DNA from: Prorocentrum cordatum
Taxonomy: Eukaryota; Sar; Dinophyceae; Prorocentrales; Prorocentraceae
NCBI GenBank assembly: GCA_963575745.1
Contig: CAUYUJ010006336.1
Coordinates: forward strand, 18,501-82,500
Reading direction: 5' to 3'
Length of the DNA: 64,000 nucleotides
Below, one piece after another: positions 22,031 through 32,539 of the stretch. The notes beneath the pieces were generated by a model, which worked only from the letters and a program-made list of their open reading frames with translations, was not told the origin of the DNA and did not search any database. Each line of letters opens with the position of its first letter. The first letter of the stretch is position 1. Made by a program: the position numbers and the translations under genes.

Positions 22031-22399
22031 CGCGACTCTCCGATCCCATCTGCTCAAACCCCATCTTCGGCTGTCGCCAGAAGTGCCCCTGGCCCAAGGT
22101 GCCCCCAGGATTTCCCAGGAGGCCCCCACGGCCTCCAGAGCACCCCTCGCGAGGCCCAGCCGGCCTCAGGGGCTCCAAGATCGAGCGAAACATTGGGGGC
22201 GCATTGGGCCAGGGGCAATCCCCGACACCTGGGAGGCCTCGAACCTCTCTCCCTGCCCTCGCTCTGGGGGCCCCAGGCGGTGCTGCGGCCGCGCCGCGTG
22301 GTGGGTCGGTGGAGGTGTGCGGGGTGGCCGCAAGGTTTTGGGGCACCTGGACCGTTCTCCCAGGGAGTCTCGGGCGCCTGGGGGCCTCCGAGGTCCCGA

Positions 22400-22860
22400 A
22401 GCTGTGCGGTGACGGGCCGTGCGGCGAGGGCTCTCGGGATTTCGAGGCCACCGCACGTTCTGTCGCAGATTTTCTCGTGCTGCGAAACAAAACACGACGG
22501 GAGGTGTTTCGCTGTGTTCGGCCTCTGGGGGGCCCTTCCCGGGCCTGGGGACCGTCCAAAATCGACGCAGGATGAAACACCGGTCCCGAGGAAGGGGTCC
22601 AGACCTCTGGGGGTCGACGTTGTGAACAAACTCACGGCGTCGGGGGTGCGTGGGGCGGTGGCGGACCGTGCGGCGAGGTCTCTCGGAATTTCGAGGTCAC
22701 CGCACGGCCCATCACCGCACCGCGCTCTGGGACCCCGAAGCGTTCCCTCGCCCCCGAAAGCCGGCGCCGCGAGAACAAGTCGTGACGGCAAATTCTTGTC
22801 ATTGTTCCCGGCTTTCGGTCTGCAGAGACCCGCAAGCCGCTGGGGGGCCCTACCGGGCCA
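22400..22860. repeat. Direct repeat pair of ~200 bp
   Basis: 22405-22480 (GGCCGTGCGGCGAGGGCTCTCGG...) recurs at 22660-22735 (GACCGTGCGGCGAGGTCTCTCGG...), and both are followed by related GC-rich sequence. 22031-23829 otherwise holds no gene I can support. Confidence 0.55.
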
Positions 22861-23827
22861 TCAAGAAGCTCAGAGGAGGAAAAGATACCCATGGCGCTAC
22901 CCTTCCCTCGTTTTCCCCTTCTTGGGCCTCCTGGGCTGGATTCGCCTCGAAATTCTGGTCAGAACGCGCCCCGGGAGAGGTCCGGGGAGTAGCGGTATCA
23001 GTACCTTTTGATCTCCCCAGAAGCGATCCGAGATGAGAATTTCGTCCCAAGATCAAGTGGAGTCCAGAGGTCCAGGGGACGCGCCACGAACAGAGTCGCG
23101 GCATCGGATGTCTGCGTGCGTGTGTGGGGACGGTGGGGGTGCGAGCAGCTGTTGCGCGCAGCTGGCTTTGCCCCCGCGGCGCAGCTTCGTCCTCGGTGCA
23201 TGGTCACGCCCATGGCCTCGAGGTGATCGGAAAACCTCAGTTGATTCGCCAACCTTGACGTCCTCCACTTTCAGGCGGAGGGGACGAATGCGCCCTCGTC
23301 GCGGAGGTTTCGGCAAGCGGGCTGCACCTTCTGAGGTCTGAGGTCATCTCGGCCAGCGGATGCCAAACAAAAGTCGACCTTCCTCCAGGATCCCAGGCTG
23401 GGAGTTGTACTGCACTGCACATATCCACCGCCTGGGGGACAAATCTTTGTGGGCCCCTTGGGGCCCGCGAACAGCAGTCCCCCAGGCGGTGGACACGCAT
23501 GGCTTCGGCCTCTTGGGGCCCACGTGCATCCACATATGTTGCCCCCTGTGGTCCAGGGACACCGGCTCCCCCAGGCTGCGGAAATGTACAAATCCCCTCC
23601 TCCCAGCCGTCCGCGCTATTGGAATGCGGGGAGGGGGGGGAGAGAGCGTTATGCTTAAGGCCTTTCCTCAAACGCGCGTCGTGTCTCCCCCTGTCCGCTC
23701 CCCCTTCCCCCCACAACGTGCGTTGCGGCCATGGATGGAGCATGCTATCCAACACATGTGTCGTTTAGAGAGTGTTCCTCCAATGAATCACCATCATCAT
23801 GAACTGTGCGGCATCTTCGGGGTAGGG

Positions 23828-24087
23828 ATCATCATCATCATCATCATCATCATCAACATCATCATCCTCATCATCCTCATCATCCTCATGGCCATCAGCA
23901 TCAGCATCATCATCATCATCGTCATCATCATCATCATTTTCATCATCGTCATCACCATCATCATCAGCAGCATCATCACATGCATCATCGTCATCATCGT
24001 TATCATCACCACCATCACCACCATCATCATCAGCATCAGTATCATCATCATCATCGTCATCATCATCATCGTCGTCATCACCACCAC

Positions 24088-24132
<45 letters not shown>

Positions 24133-24488
24133 ATTCATCATCGTCATCACCATCATCATCAGCAGCATCATCATCACATCCATCATCGTCATCATCGTTA
24201 TCATCACCATTACCATCACCACCATCATCATGAGCATCAGTATCAGTAGCAGCATCAACATCAGCATCAGCATCATCATCATCATACTTATCATCATCAC
24301 AGTCATGAGCATCATCATCATTTGCATGATCATCATCACCACCACCATCGCATCCTCACCACCACCACTATCTCATCATCATCCTCATCAGCATCAGCAA
24401 CATCATCATAATCAGTATCAGTATCACCACCGCCATCATCATCAGCATCATCATCGTAATCATCATCTTTATCATAATCATGATCATC

Positions 24489-24528
<40 letters not shown>

Positions 24529-24602
24529 ACGTCATCGTCGTCGTCGTCGTCGTCGTCATCGTCATCTTCATCGTCGTTGTCGTCGTCGTCATCTTCATCA
24601 CT
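23828..24602. repeat. (CAT)n microsatellite with CAG, CGT and CAC interruptions
   Basis: About 770 bases of CAT repeats, changing to (CGT)n at 24530-24600. The long His- or Ile-rich products encoded here are artefacts. Confidence 0.92.
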
Positions 24603-24765
24603 GTTTTTGCTCAAAGCCGCTCCGCGTCGAAATCACATCGTCGGGCTCATTCCTTGCCTTCCATACTGCCACTGCACAAGGCGCCTCCTGTCCGCAGCAA
24701 GTCGCGCGGCCATGCCAGAGTTCGTGGCGATCGTGGCAAGCCGCAGGGAGGCATTCCAGCCAGGG

Positions 24766-25489
24766 CATGATTGACAATTCTGTGTCGATGGGCGGTCAGA
24801 CATCCGTATCCGCTGCACTATTCCTTGCACACCTGCTCCTCACCCTGCTCACGGGTGGGGTGCTGATCACAAGGGTGACTGCGACCGTGCCTGCCCGCGG
24901 CGTGTGAGAGCAAGCTGCACTGGAAGCAGATCCCCAGGACGTTTGCGCTGGCTTGGGTGGGCAAGTTGATTGGCGCCTTGGTCGTCGCCGGCTTTGTCAC
25001 GGCCTGTAAATTGAACGTTTGCCTCATTTCCAAGCTTGCGACCAATGTATGTTGTGGAAAGAAACGATCAAGGATTTTCGACCACCTTCCTCAACGGAGA
25101 CGGCTGCAACTGGCTGGTGTGTTTCTGTGTTTCTGCAAGACCAAATGCAGGACATGATTGGCAAGATAATGGGCAACTGGTTCCCCATCTCTTTCTTCGT
25201 GGCCATCGCTTTCGAGCATATCCCAGCCAATATGTTCATGACCCCCATGGGGATGATGACCGGTGCCGACGTGTCCGTGCTAGACTGCCTCTGGGGGAAT
25301 GTCACCCCAGTGACCCTCGGGAACATCTTCGCATGTTCAACCTTCGTGAGCAATGGCCACTCTTCTGCCCTCGGCAGGCTGGGCAGCTCGCCGATGTTCA
25401 ACATGCCCGCGAGGGAGCTGGGTGCACCGAAGGAGCAGCGGGCCAGGGGCGACAACAAAAGTGTTCCATCTGAGGCACAGGGTCTGTGA
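24766..25489 (+). pseudogene. Formate/nitrite transporter (FNT family) pseudogene
   Basis: Consecutive pieces of one FNT protein lie in three frames. Piece 1 (24766-24900): LFLAHLLLTLLTGGVLIT, matching the TM2 region before the family's TG(N/G) turn. Piece 2 (24905-25020): HWKQIPRTFALAWVGKLIGA, the loop and next helix. Piece 3 (25094-25130): FLNGDGCNWLVC, the conserved NWLV segment. Piece 4 (25138-25330): GKIMGNWFPISFF...FEHIPANMF and TPVTLGNIF, helices 5-6 with the FEH and TLGN signatures. Each piece is joined to the next by a frame change and no intron fits. A working protein is a ~280-residue pentameric channel for formate, nitrite or related anions. The N-terminal ~30 residues are unclear; the last ~50 codons (to 25489) may be real C-terminal tail. 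Confidence 0.82.
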
Positions 25490-26327
25490 TAGTGCAGCCT
25501 CGATGAGGGGCCTTCGCGTCGTCTTATGACCGTGTAGCGGTTAGATCGTGTGTAGCTTTTTTCACCAGGGCCAACCAGGTTATCCCAAGCAGTTGTGGAC
25601 TTGCGGCAGCCGGCATATTTTCGGAGTTTACATTGTTTCACAGACGGCACTTGTTTTGATTTGAGTGCAGACACCGGGCTTTCCATCCAGTGTGTACGTA
25701 ATGCCGCTTTTGCGACTGTTCGATTGTGTTTACTCTCTCGGAGCGAGAGTCGTGGAATGTATAATAGCGGCCCCGTATCCTTATAATTAAATATAATTGG
25801 TCTTTCCAGTATACGTCCGATTGCCATCAGGTGCGAGTCGATCACAGTTGTATTCCGTGGCAGTCGACGCAAGCGTCGCCAGAGAGTAAGCCATGCCCAC
25901 GCGGGTTCGCTTGGGGCGGTGGGCTGCCTGCCACGGACCCCTTTGGCTTCAGACAGCAGCCGGAGGGGTCCAAAAAGGGGGGGGGGTGGGGGAGGCCTTT
26001 TCCAGACAGCCCCGCAGGGGCTTCGGAACCTCGTCAGAACGGGAGGGTGCGAAGTCCCTTGGGGACCCCTCCTGGGAACCCCCCTCCCTGAAAACCCTTT
26101 CCTGGAACCCTCCGGAGGCGGCCCCGCGCGCCCGTCGGCGTGCGGGGGGGCGTTTTCGGGGCTCCCTCGTCGCCCGCCCCGGCGGCTCTGGCCGGGGCCC
26201 CGCGCGGGCCCCGGTGCGCCGTGGTTTTGGCCTTCCTGGGGGCCCCAGGCCACCGCTCTGGTCTGGGCCCCCCTGGGGGCCCCAGGCCACCGCCCCGGCG
26301 TCGCGCTTCGAGTTTTGATCCAGTATG
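25490..26327. other. Gene-free stretch after the transporter pseudogene
   Basis: 25490-25830 may be the 3' untranslated part of the FNT copy. 25890-26290 is G-rich, with GGGGGCCCCAGGCCACCG units. No gene is supported. Confidence 0.45.
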
Positions 26328-26451
26328 GTTCAGTCGGCCTTCTCCCTCTACACCAGGAGTCTCCAAAAATAGTCAAATCATATTTTCTGGGGGGGCATTT
26401 TTTTGATTTCTTATATATTTTTTCTTATTGCCATGTTTGATAGCTTTTGTT
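26328..26451. mobile_element. F2 inverted-repeat element, left part of a split copy
   Basis: Starts GTTCAGTCGGCCTTCTCC, then CCTCTACACCAGGAG and AAATAGTCAAATCAT, closely following the F2 copy at 16916 (CCCTCTACAGGAGG, AATAGTTCAAGCAT). It has no right terminus here; the sequence breaks off where the retrotransposon repeat A1 begins. The matching right end lies at 62247-62279. Left plus right is 157 bp, the size of the intact F2 copies (155 and 174 bp). Confidence 0.72.
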
Positions 26452-26758
26452 GGCGATCGTCGTGCAAAGTTGATCGCGGGCACGAAACAGCGGGGCGGGC
26501 GCCCCCCCCCCCCCCGCCCCCCCATGCTTGGGCGAAAGGGAAGGGGGGCGCCGCGTGGCGCGCAGCGGCGCGGGGCGACGCAAGCCCAAGCGATGGGCGC
26601 GAGGCGTCGCACAATCCGCCCCGCTTGCATGGGCGAGCGCGCGAAGGGGGCGCGTGCGCCGACCAGGGTTGGGAGGGGCGCCGCGCACGCTCGGCCGGGG
26701 GGGTGTTCCGCCACGTTCGGCGAGGGGGCACCCGCAGTGCGGCTTTTGCTCGCCCACC
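26452..26758 (+). repeat. Split direct repeat A1 of the tyrosine-recombinase retrotransposon
   Basis: Starts GGCGATCGTCGTGCAAAGTT and runs to TTTTGCTCGCCCACCG. It matches A2 at 61757-62060 nearly throughout (GATCGCGGGCACGAA, GGCGACGCAAGCCCAAGCGA, CCAGGGTTGGGAGGGGCGCC). The only large length difference is a poly-C run in A1. Confidence 0.88.
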
Positions 26759-26834
26759 GTGTCTGTGGGCGCGGGCGCCGTCGTGCGCTCGTCCATGCGT
26801 TGGGCACGTGTGGGTCGTGTGTTTGCCCCTTTGT

Positions 26835-27445
26835 GGCACGTTGCACTTGGCGCAATGGTGGCCGCAACTCCGCACGTGTGAGGAGTGTGTTTGCCCGTTT
26901 GTGGCATGTTGCACGTGGCTCAATGGTGGCCGCAATTCCGCACGTGTGAGGCGTGTGTGTGCCCGTCAGTGGCACGTTGCACGTGGCTCAATGGTGGCCG
27001 CAATGCCGCACGTGTGAGGCGCGTGCGTGCCCGTCAGTGGCACCTTGCACTTGGCTCAATGGTGGCCGCAATCCCGCACGTGTGAGGCGTGTGCATGCCC
27101 CTTTGTGGCACGTTGTACGTTGATCAATGGTGGCCGCAACCCCGCACTTACGAGGCGTGTGCTTGCCATTTTGTGACAGTTTGCATTTGGCTCAGCGGTG
27201 GCCGCAGCTCCGCGCGCGCGAGGCGTGCGCATGCTTTTTTGTGGCACGTTGCACTTGGCTCATTGGTGGCCGCAGCTCCGCGCGTTGGTGGCGTGTGCAT
27301 GCCCCTCTGCGGCGCGTTGCACTTGGCTCAATGGTGGCCGCAACTCCCGCGCGTGCGAGGCGTGTGCACGCCCTTTTGTGGCGCGTTCTGCCCGTGTGTG
27401 GCACTCAGCTCATTGGCGGCCGCAATTCCGCAGGTGCGAGGCGTC
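26835..27445 (+). repeat. ~68-bp tandem array inside the retrotransposon leader
   Basis: About nine units of the form GGCACGTTGCACTTGGCTCA followed by ATGGTGGCCGCAACTCCGCA and CGTGTGAGGCGTGTG. The array lies between A1 and the gag-like region and has no counterpart after A2. Confidence 0.88.
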
Positions 27446-27649
27446 TGTCTGGCCCGTTTGTGGCAGGTCATATCCGCGCGTGACACTTCGCGCGCGTCGG
27501 CGCGTGTCCCGGGATCACTTGCGGCTGCAATTTTCGCGCGGGTCGCAACGTGTGTTGCCCGCGTCGGTCGCGCAGCGTGCAGTGGGGCAGCGCGAGGCAA
27601 GCGGTTGTGGCGCTCGCGTGGTCATCATGGCCGAGTTGTCTCCCCCTGC

Positions 27650-29155
27650 ATGGATGGCCGAGGCCGAGTCCGAGGCCCCGCGAGGGGATGCCTTTGACAA
27701 AATGTGGCCGAGGCGCTGGGGCAGAATGAGGCCGCTCACTGGAGTCACTTGCTCGAAGTGGAGCCGGGCTCACTGAAGGGCCTCGATTCGGCTGGAAAGG
27801 CGAGCGCCCGTCGCGCCGGGACCGGCGGCCTGCCCACGCGGCCTGGCAGGCGGGATGCGTCGAGGCATTGGTCCGCGCGGCTTGCTCGCGAACAGACAGG
27901 CTGTGGCCAGAGGCGGCCCGTGCCCGAGGCGGGGGGGCTCTCCCGTCTCGGAGAAGCGCTGCGTTCCATTCGCGAACCGACCGCCAAGCATGTGGCGATC
28001 GGGCCGACTATTCATCAGGCGGGAGCGGCGGCGCGGTCGGCGGGTCGCGCGCGCGTCGTCGTCGTCGCAGGCGCCCCTCCATGACCTGCCGGCGGCATTC
28101 TGGCCGTCGTCTGCCGCGGTCGACGCGCTGGAGGCCCACGCGGCAAAGCTGCTGCGCGAGGGCGTGCCCCACCCGCGCGTGTCACCGGACCTCAAGGCGA
28201 GATCGTTCTGCGCGCGCCCGCGCGGTTCTTCCTGTCGGCGCGCGTTGAAGGCTTTCCCGCCGTTCAGGGCGCCGGGCGCCGGGGGCTGAGGAGGGGCCCC
28301 CTGGAGGAAGGGGCCGAGAACAGGCTGATGCCGTTCAACCAGTGGCGCGCGGCATTCGATGCGCGCATGGCCGCGGCGGCGATCTTGGGCGATCAGCCGT
28401 GCTTTATGTCGCTATGGCGTCACAGGCAGCACGTGGTCCAGGTGCGTTTTGCCCGAAGCGCGCGGTGGCGAGGCTCTGCGACTGCGCTGCGCAGGCGGCA
28501 GCGCGCGCGAGCTCGCTCGGCAAGCGACCGCACTTAGCGATGCGCATCGACGTGGTGGCCCGCCGCTCGTGGGCAGAGAGATCCAGGGCGGGCGGCCCGA
28601 GCTCCGAGGTTCGTGCGACGCGCGCGTTTCTTTGCGATCGCCCTTTCCCCCGGATGTCGCCGCGCGTTGCAGGTGAAGCGCGCCGCGCAGACGTGGGGCG
28701 AGGGCTTGCGGCGCGCGGCCATGGCCGCGCGCGACGCGGCGGAGCGCAAGCCCGCGAAGGCAGCGACGCCCCAGCAGGAGCCCCCGGCGGGGGGCGACCG
28801 CGGCGGCAAGGGTGGCTGGGTGAGCGACCGCAGGGGCGACTGGCACCCGCCCGCGGGGTCTGCCGCGAGCGATCACCGCGGGGGCCAGGGCAACCGCGAT
28901 AGTTGCAGCTGCCGCGGTGGCAGCGTTCCATGGAACGCCGGGCACCAGAGCGGAGGAAAGAGCGAGTGGTCCAGCAAGGGGGGCCGCACGGGCAAGCGGC
29001 TTGCCACTCGGCGGCCCCGAGGGCGCCCAAGAAGCGCCCCAAGCACCCGCGAGGCGAGTCGGGGTCGCGGGGGTGCGCTGGTCGACCGCGATCGCACCGC
29101 GTGCCTGGCATCGGGCCGGAGCGACGTGCAATGGAGGCGCCAGCTGCCGGGCGAG
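27650..29155 (+). pseudogene. Gag-like region of the tyrosine-recombinase retrotransposon
   Basis: Protein-like pieces in shifting frames: DALEAHAAKLLREGVPHPRV (28110-28180), FNQWRAAFDARMAAAA (28333-28380) with FMSLWRHRQHVVQV just after, and a Gly/Arg/Lys-rich tail (28700-29080) as in nucleic-acid-binding Gag termini. Its position upstream of the reverse transcriptase fits Gag. There is no intact frame, and the assignment rests on position and composition. Confidence 0.5.
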
Positions 29156-29779
29156 TGAGCGTTGCAGCGCCCGACGCGAGTACCTGGGGGCGATGTGGGC
29201 CCCCAGACCGCGGTGACAGTGCGCGCGGGGGGGCGCGGGCTATTGTTGCGCCCATGTTGCACGAGGCGTCCTTGGCGGATGCAACCGAGGATGTGCCGAA
29301 ACTCGAGTTCGCGCGCTTCGCTTTTGGATCTGCTCGCGCGCGGCCAGCGCCTCCTGTTGCCGATCAAGAAATTCGCGATATCTTCGCGCGGTCCGCGGCG
29401 CCCAGCCCTTGCGATGTTGCGAGCGCGAGGCGCGGGTGGATCCGCAAGATCGAACGCCTTGGCCGCTCTTTTGAAGACAGCGGCGAGGCAGGGGAATGGC
29501 GCGGGTAGGCGCCGCAGCAATTCGAAGCAACAACTCGAGAAGTCAACGTTCCGTTGCTACGTGCGCTCGTGGCGCGGTCGAAGTGCCGAGATACAGGAGT
29601 GGCGCATTGTTTTGCGGAGGGCGCGCCAATCGTCGGAGCGCTGCCGTCGACGGGGGATGACGTCCCTGTGCAAGCGAAAGGCGCTTGCCAGGACGTCGCC
29701 GCCCGGCGGTCGGGCGCAGCGGCGCGCGATCGTAAGATTTTGAAAACGCTTCGCGAGAGCCGAGGGGGCGAGCGCGCTC

Positions 29780-30410
29780 CTTGAGGAGACGCGCGAGGAC
29801 GCCAGTCTTGGGCGGATGTCGCGGCCGATTTCTCTCCCGGCGTCGGCGACTGCAGCTGGCTTGCCGAGGTCGCGCGAATCATCGGCGTCGACGCGCGATT
29901 GCTGCCGAGATTCCCCGTGGCGCAGTGCAAGCCAGACGGGTCGTCAAAATCAGGCCTGTCGATGACGGCACTCGCGCCTCCATTGCAGAGGCCACCGTGC
30001 CCGGGGAGAAACTCGTCGCGGGCGGGGGCGAGGCGCGCGGCGTGGCGCCAGCCCGATGGAATGGCGGATATTGACGCCGCGTACAGGCGAATCTCGCTCG
30101 CCCCATTCCACGCGTTCGCAGTGTGGAGCGCCTTCTTGGCGGGCGGCCGTCTGCGGGTCTCGCAGCATTTCGCGCTCCCGTTCGGAGCATCGGGGTCCGT
30201 CTATGGCTGGGACCGAGTCGCCGCCTTCCTTAGGCACGCCGCGCGGCGCTTGCCGCGGATCCCCGCGGGCCTGTATGTCGACGATTACTTTGCCCCTGAC
30301 GCCGCGGAATCGGCAGCGCATTGCATCGGGGTTTCTGCGCGGCTTGTGCGCGCCATCCCCCGGGCCCGGCAGCGCTGCTGGCGGCCAGCTCGAGCGGGGC
30401 AATGAGCTTG
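29780..30410 (+). pseudogene. Reverse transcriptase of the tyrosine-recombinase retrotransposon
   Basis: RVVKIRPVDDGTRASIAE (29935-29985) is the first conserved block. In another frame follow DIDAAYRRISL (motif A, 30066-30098), LPFGASGSVYGWDRV (motif B, 30175-30220) and the catalytic GLYVDDYF (30268-30291). The LPFGA(S)GSVY and YVDD forms are characteristic of DIRS/Ngaro-type reverse transcriptases. The frame change between the first block and motif A makes it non-functional as it stands. Confidence 0.82.
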
Positions 30411-30968
30411 TCGTGCTGGGGGTCACTTTCGCGTTTTCCAACGCGGGCATCCATTGCGCCCCGTCGGCAGTTCGCGCGGCCGCTGTTCGCGCGGCAGCAA
30501 GGCTGCGGATCTCGCCTCAACACTCCGCCGTGCTGTTCGCGCATGAACGCGCGTGGCATACAGACTGGGCGCCAGACGCCGCGGCTGTTCGGGCAGCGCG
30601 GCGACAGTCATATCATGAGCTTGGAGTTGCTGGCCATTGCTGTGGCCACGTCGACATTCGGGCATCTTTTGTCGAGCGCGGCGCTTGACATTCTCTCGGG
30701 CAACCGTGGTGCGGAGCAGGCTGTGGCGCGAGGCTCCGCGCGCCATTCTGGCCACGCCTGCCTTTTGCGCGGAGTGTGGGCTCTGGCGGCCGAGCTCTCG
30801 GCATCCGCGCGGGTCCATCGGGCGCCCTCGGCCGCGAATATCGCGGATCCGCCGCCCCGGGGAGAGCGCGGCCTGGCGCGTCGTTTGAACGCGAATTTTG
30901 TAGAACCGACGTTGGGCAGTCGATTCTACGCCCCTCAGCAGTGGGCCTCGCTCGCAAGGGCCCTCTGA
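30410..30968 (+). pseudogene. RNase H domain of the tyrosine-recombinase retrotransposon
   Basis: After the polymerase comes VLGVTFAFSNAGI, then in a neighbouring frame SLELLAIAVATSTFG, LDILSGNRGAEQAVARGSAR and APSAANIADPPPRGE. The last matches the (N)IADxPSRG signature that ends RNase H in DIRS-group elements. Stop at 30968. It would degrade element RNA after cDNA synthesis. Confidence 0.75.
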
Positions 30969-31799
30969 GTGCTGCTGCCTGTGTCGGTTGGGCTGTTCGG
31001 CGGCTCGCGAAGCGTTAGCCTTCCCGCGCATGCCCCGCTGCGCGCGGCCGCGGAGAGACGCGCGGGCAGATGTCGGACGCGACGGAATTCGCCCATTGGT
31101 TGTGCGCGTGCGATTTGCGGCGTCAGCCACTTGCGTTGTACGTCAGGCGCGTCACGTATTTCAGGTCGCAGGATGCGCTCCACTGGAAGCATCTGGCAGG
31201 CGTCGATGCCGATTTCACCGCGCAGCAGCGAAGTCGCGACGAGGCGGCGCGCCCGCGGGCCGCTAGACGCCGCGCGCGGTGGCCGCGCGCAGGGCCATCA
31301 ATGGAGCAAGACTACAGAGGGGCATGCCGGCTCTCAGGTTCCTCCTTCGGTCGGTGCAAGCGTTGCAATGAGGCAGAAGGAGCGCCGCCCGCGCGCCCCT
31401 TGGCCGCCGGAGCCCCGGCGGCGCATCTGGGCAGGATCGCCCAGGGCCGCGTCCCCCCCCAGGCCCTCCGCCCGCCGGCTTCGGTGCGAGCGTCGCAGTG
31501 CGCCGGCGGCCTCCGCCGGGGCTGCCGCCGGGCTGGCGGCCGAGGCCAGGGGGCGCGGCTGGTGCGGCGGCGCCAGAGCAAGTGCGAGCGACGTGCGCCC
31601 CGGCGACGCACGCGGCGATCCCGTGGCGGGCTCGCGAGCGCGAGGTGCGGTCGAGGCCGTCGTCGACCATGCTGCTTCGTACGCAAACCAGTTGGCCGCG
31701 CCCAGCGAAGGGCCTCGGCGCGCTCGCGACGGCGTCGCGGCAATGAGCGCAGCTGAACGCCGGCGATCCGCCACGAGGGCGCGCCTCCGGACGCGGCGT
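30969..31799 (+). other. Retrotransposon interior between RNase H and the recognisable recombinase core
   Basis: GC-rich and open in several frames. FAHWLCACDLRRQPLALYV (31085-31140) looks protein-like but I cannot assign a domain. Expected here are the N-terminal (SAM-like) part of the recombinase or a DIRS-type methyltransferase; neither is clear. Confidence 0.35.
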
Positions 31800-32339
31800 T
31801 TGGCAGTTGTCCTCGGCCAGCGCAGTGCTCGGCATCCGCAGCGCGCTGGCGGCTGCGTTTCTCCGAGTGCGCCCTTGGGCGGGGGCCCCCGTTTCCCATC
31901 AGCGCGGAGAACCTCCAGTGTGCCAGCGCGCTGCTCCGCGTGAGCGGCGCGTTCGCACGTTGCCGCGGGCGCTGGCGCACGGCGCCCGTGCTGTTGTCGG
32001 CGTCGACGGCCGCCTTCGGCGATCGATCCGCGAAGCGCGCGCGGTTGGGCGTCGCGAAGAGGCGCCTGGCGAACCCGAGAGACAAGCGTTTCGTGCAGCA
32101 CGCCCTCCTTTCCAGAGTCGTCGAAGCGAGTATCTCGGGCCCAGTGGCCGCGTCAGTCAGAAGGGGCGCGGCAATGCTCATGTGTTCCGGGTATGCGTTT
32201 CTGTTGCGCTTACCAAGTGAAGGCTTGGCCGCTGTCTTCGATGGCTCGGCATTCAACGAGCAGCACCAGGCATCGGTGCGCTCCTCAGAAGAGGCGCTAG
32301 GTTTGCGATTGCAGCGGCGCAAGAATTGCAATCCCGGGA
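31800..32339 (+). pseudogene. Tyrosine recombinase, N-terminal part (interrupted)
   Basis: ANPRDKRFVQHALLSRVVEA (about 32065-32125), AAMLMCSGYAFLLRLPSEGL (32164-32223) and LGLRLQRRKN (32300-32326) follow the order of the DIRS-group tyrosine recombinase core: hydrophobic helix, the LLR(V/L)PSEG block holding the first catalytic Arg region, then RRKN. The reading stops being recombinase-like at 32339, exactly where ATCCCGGGA occurs; the rest of the enzyme is found at 61066-61560. Confidence 0.75.
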
Positions 32340-32379
32340 CGCATGACAAGAAGGCCCCTGAGCAGGGCCCCTATTACTA

Positions 32380-32476
32380 GGGAAAAAATAGCTGGCATGT
32401 TTTTCTATTCATAGGGAAAATATAGAATGCATGTGTTCGTAAAAAATATGTAAAACGTGCTTTCTATTTTTCCCCA
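32380..32476. repeat. AT-rich CTTTCTAT palindromic repeat, copy 1
   Basis: Contains GCATGTGTTCGTAAAAAATA and ACGTGCTTTCTATTTTTCCC, nearly the same as 34809-34857. It marks the left edge of the 60-bp array. Confidence 0.7.
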
Positions 32477-32539
32477 AACAGCTTGCTGAACGGGGTGCTG
32501 TTGCGGTAGAAACTAACTCCGGCCGAGGGAAGTCGGAGC

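Noticed and set aside
24596-24616. Possible spliced-leader relic before the transporter pseudogene (TTTTTGCTCAAAG)
   Set aside because: Only the 3' half resembles the leader, and only if a gap is allowed; the 5' half is microsatellite.
23360-24907. A 515-codon plus-strand frame rich in Ile and His
   Set aside because: It is generated by the (CAT)n tract; only its last ~45 codons belong to the transporter pseudogene.
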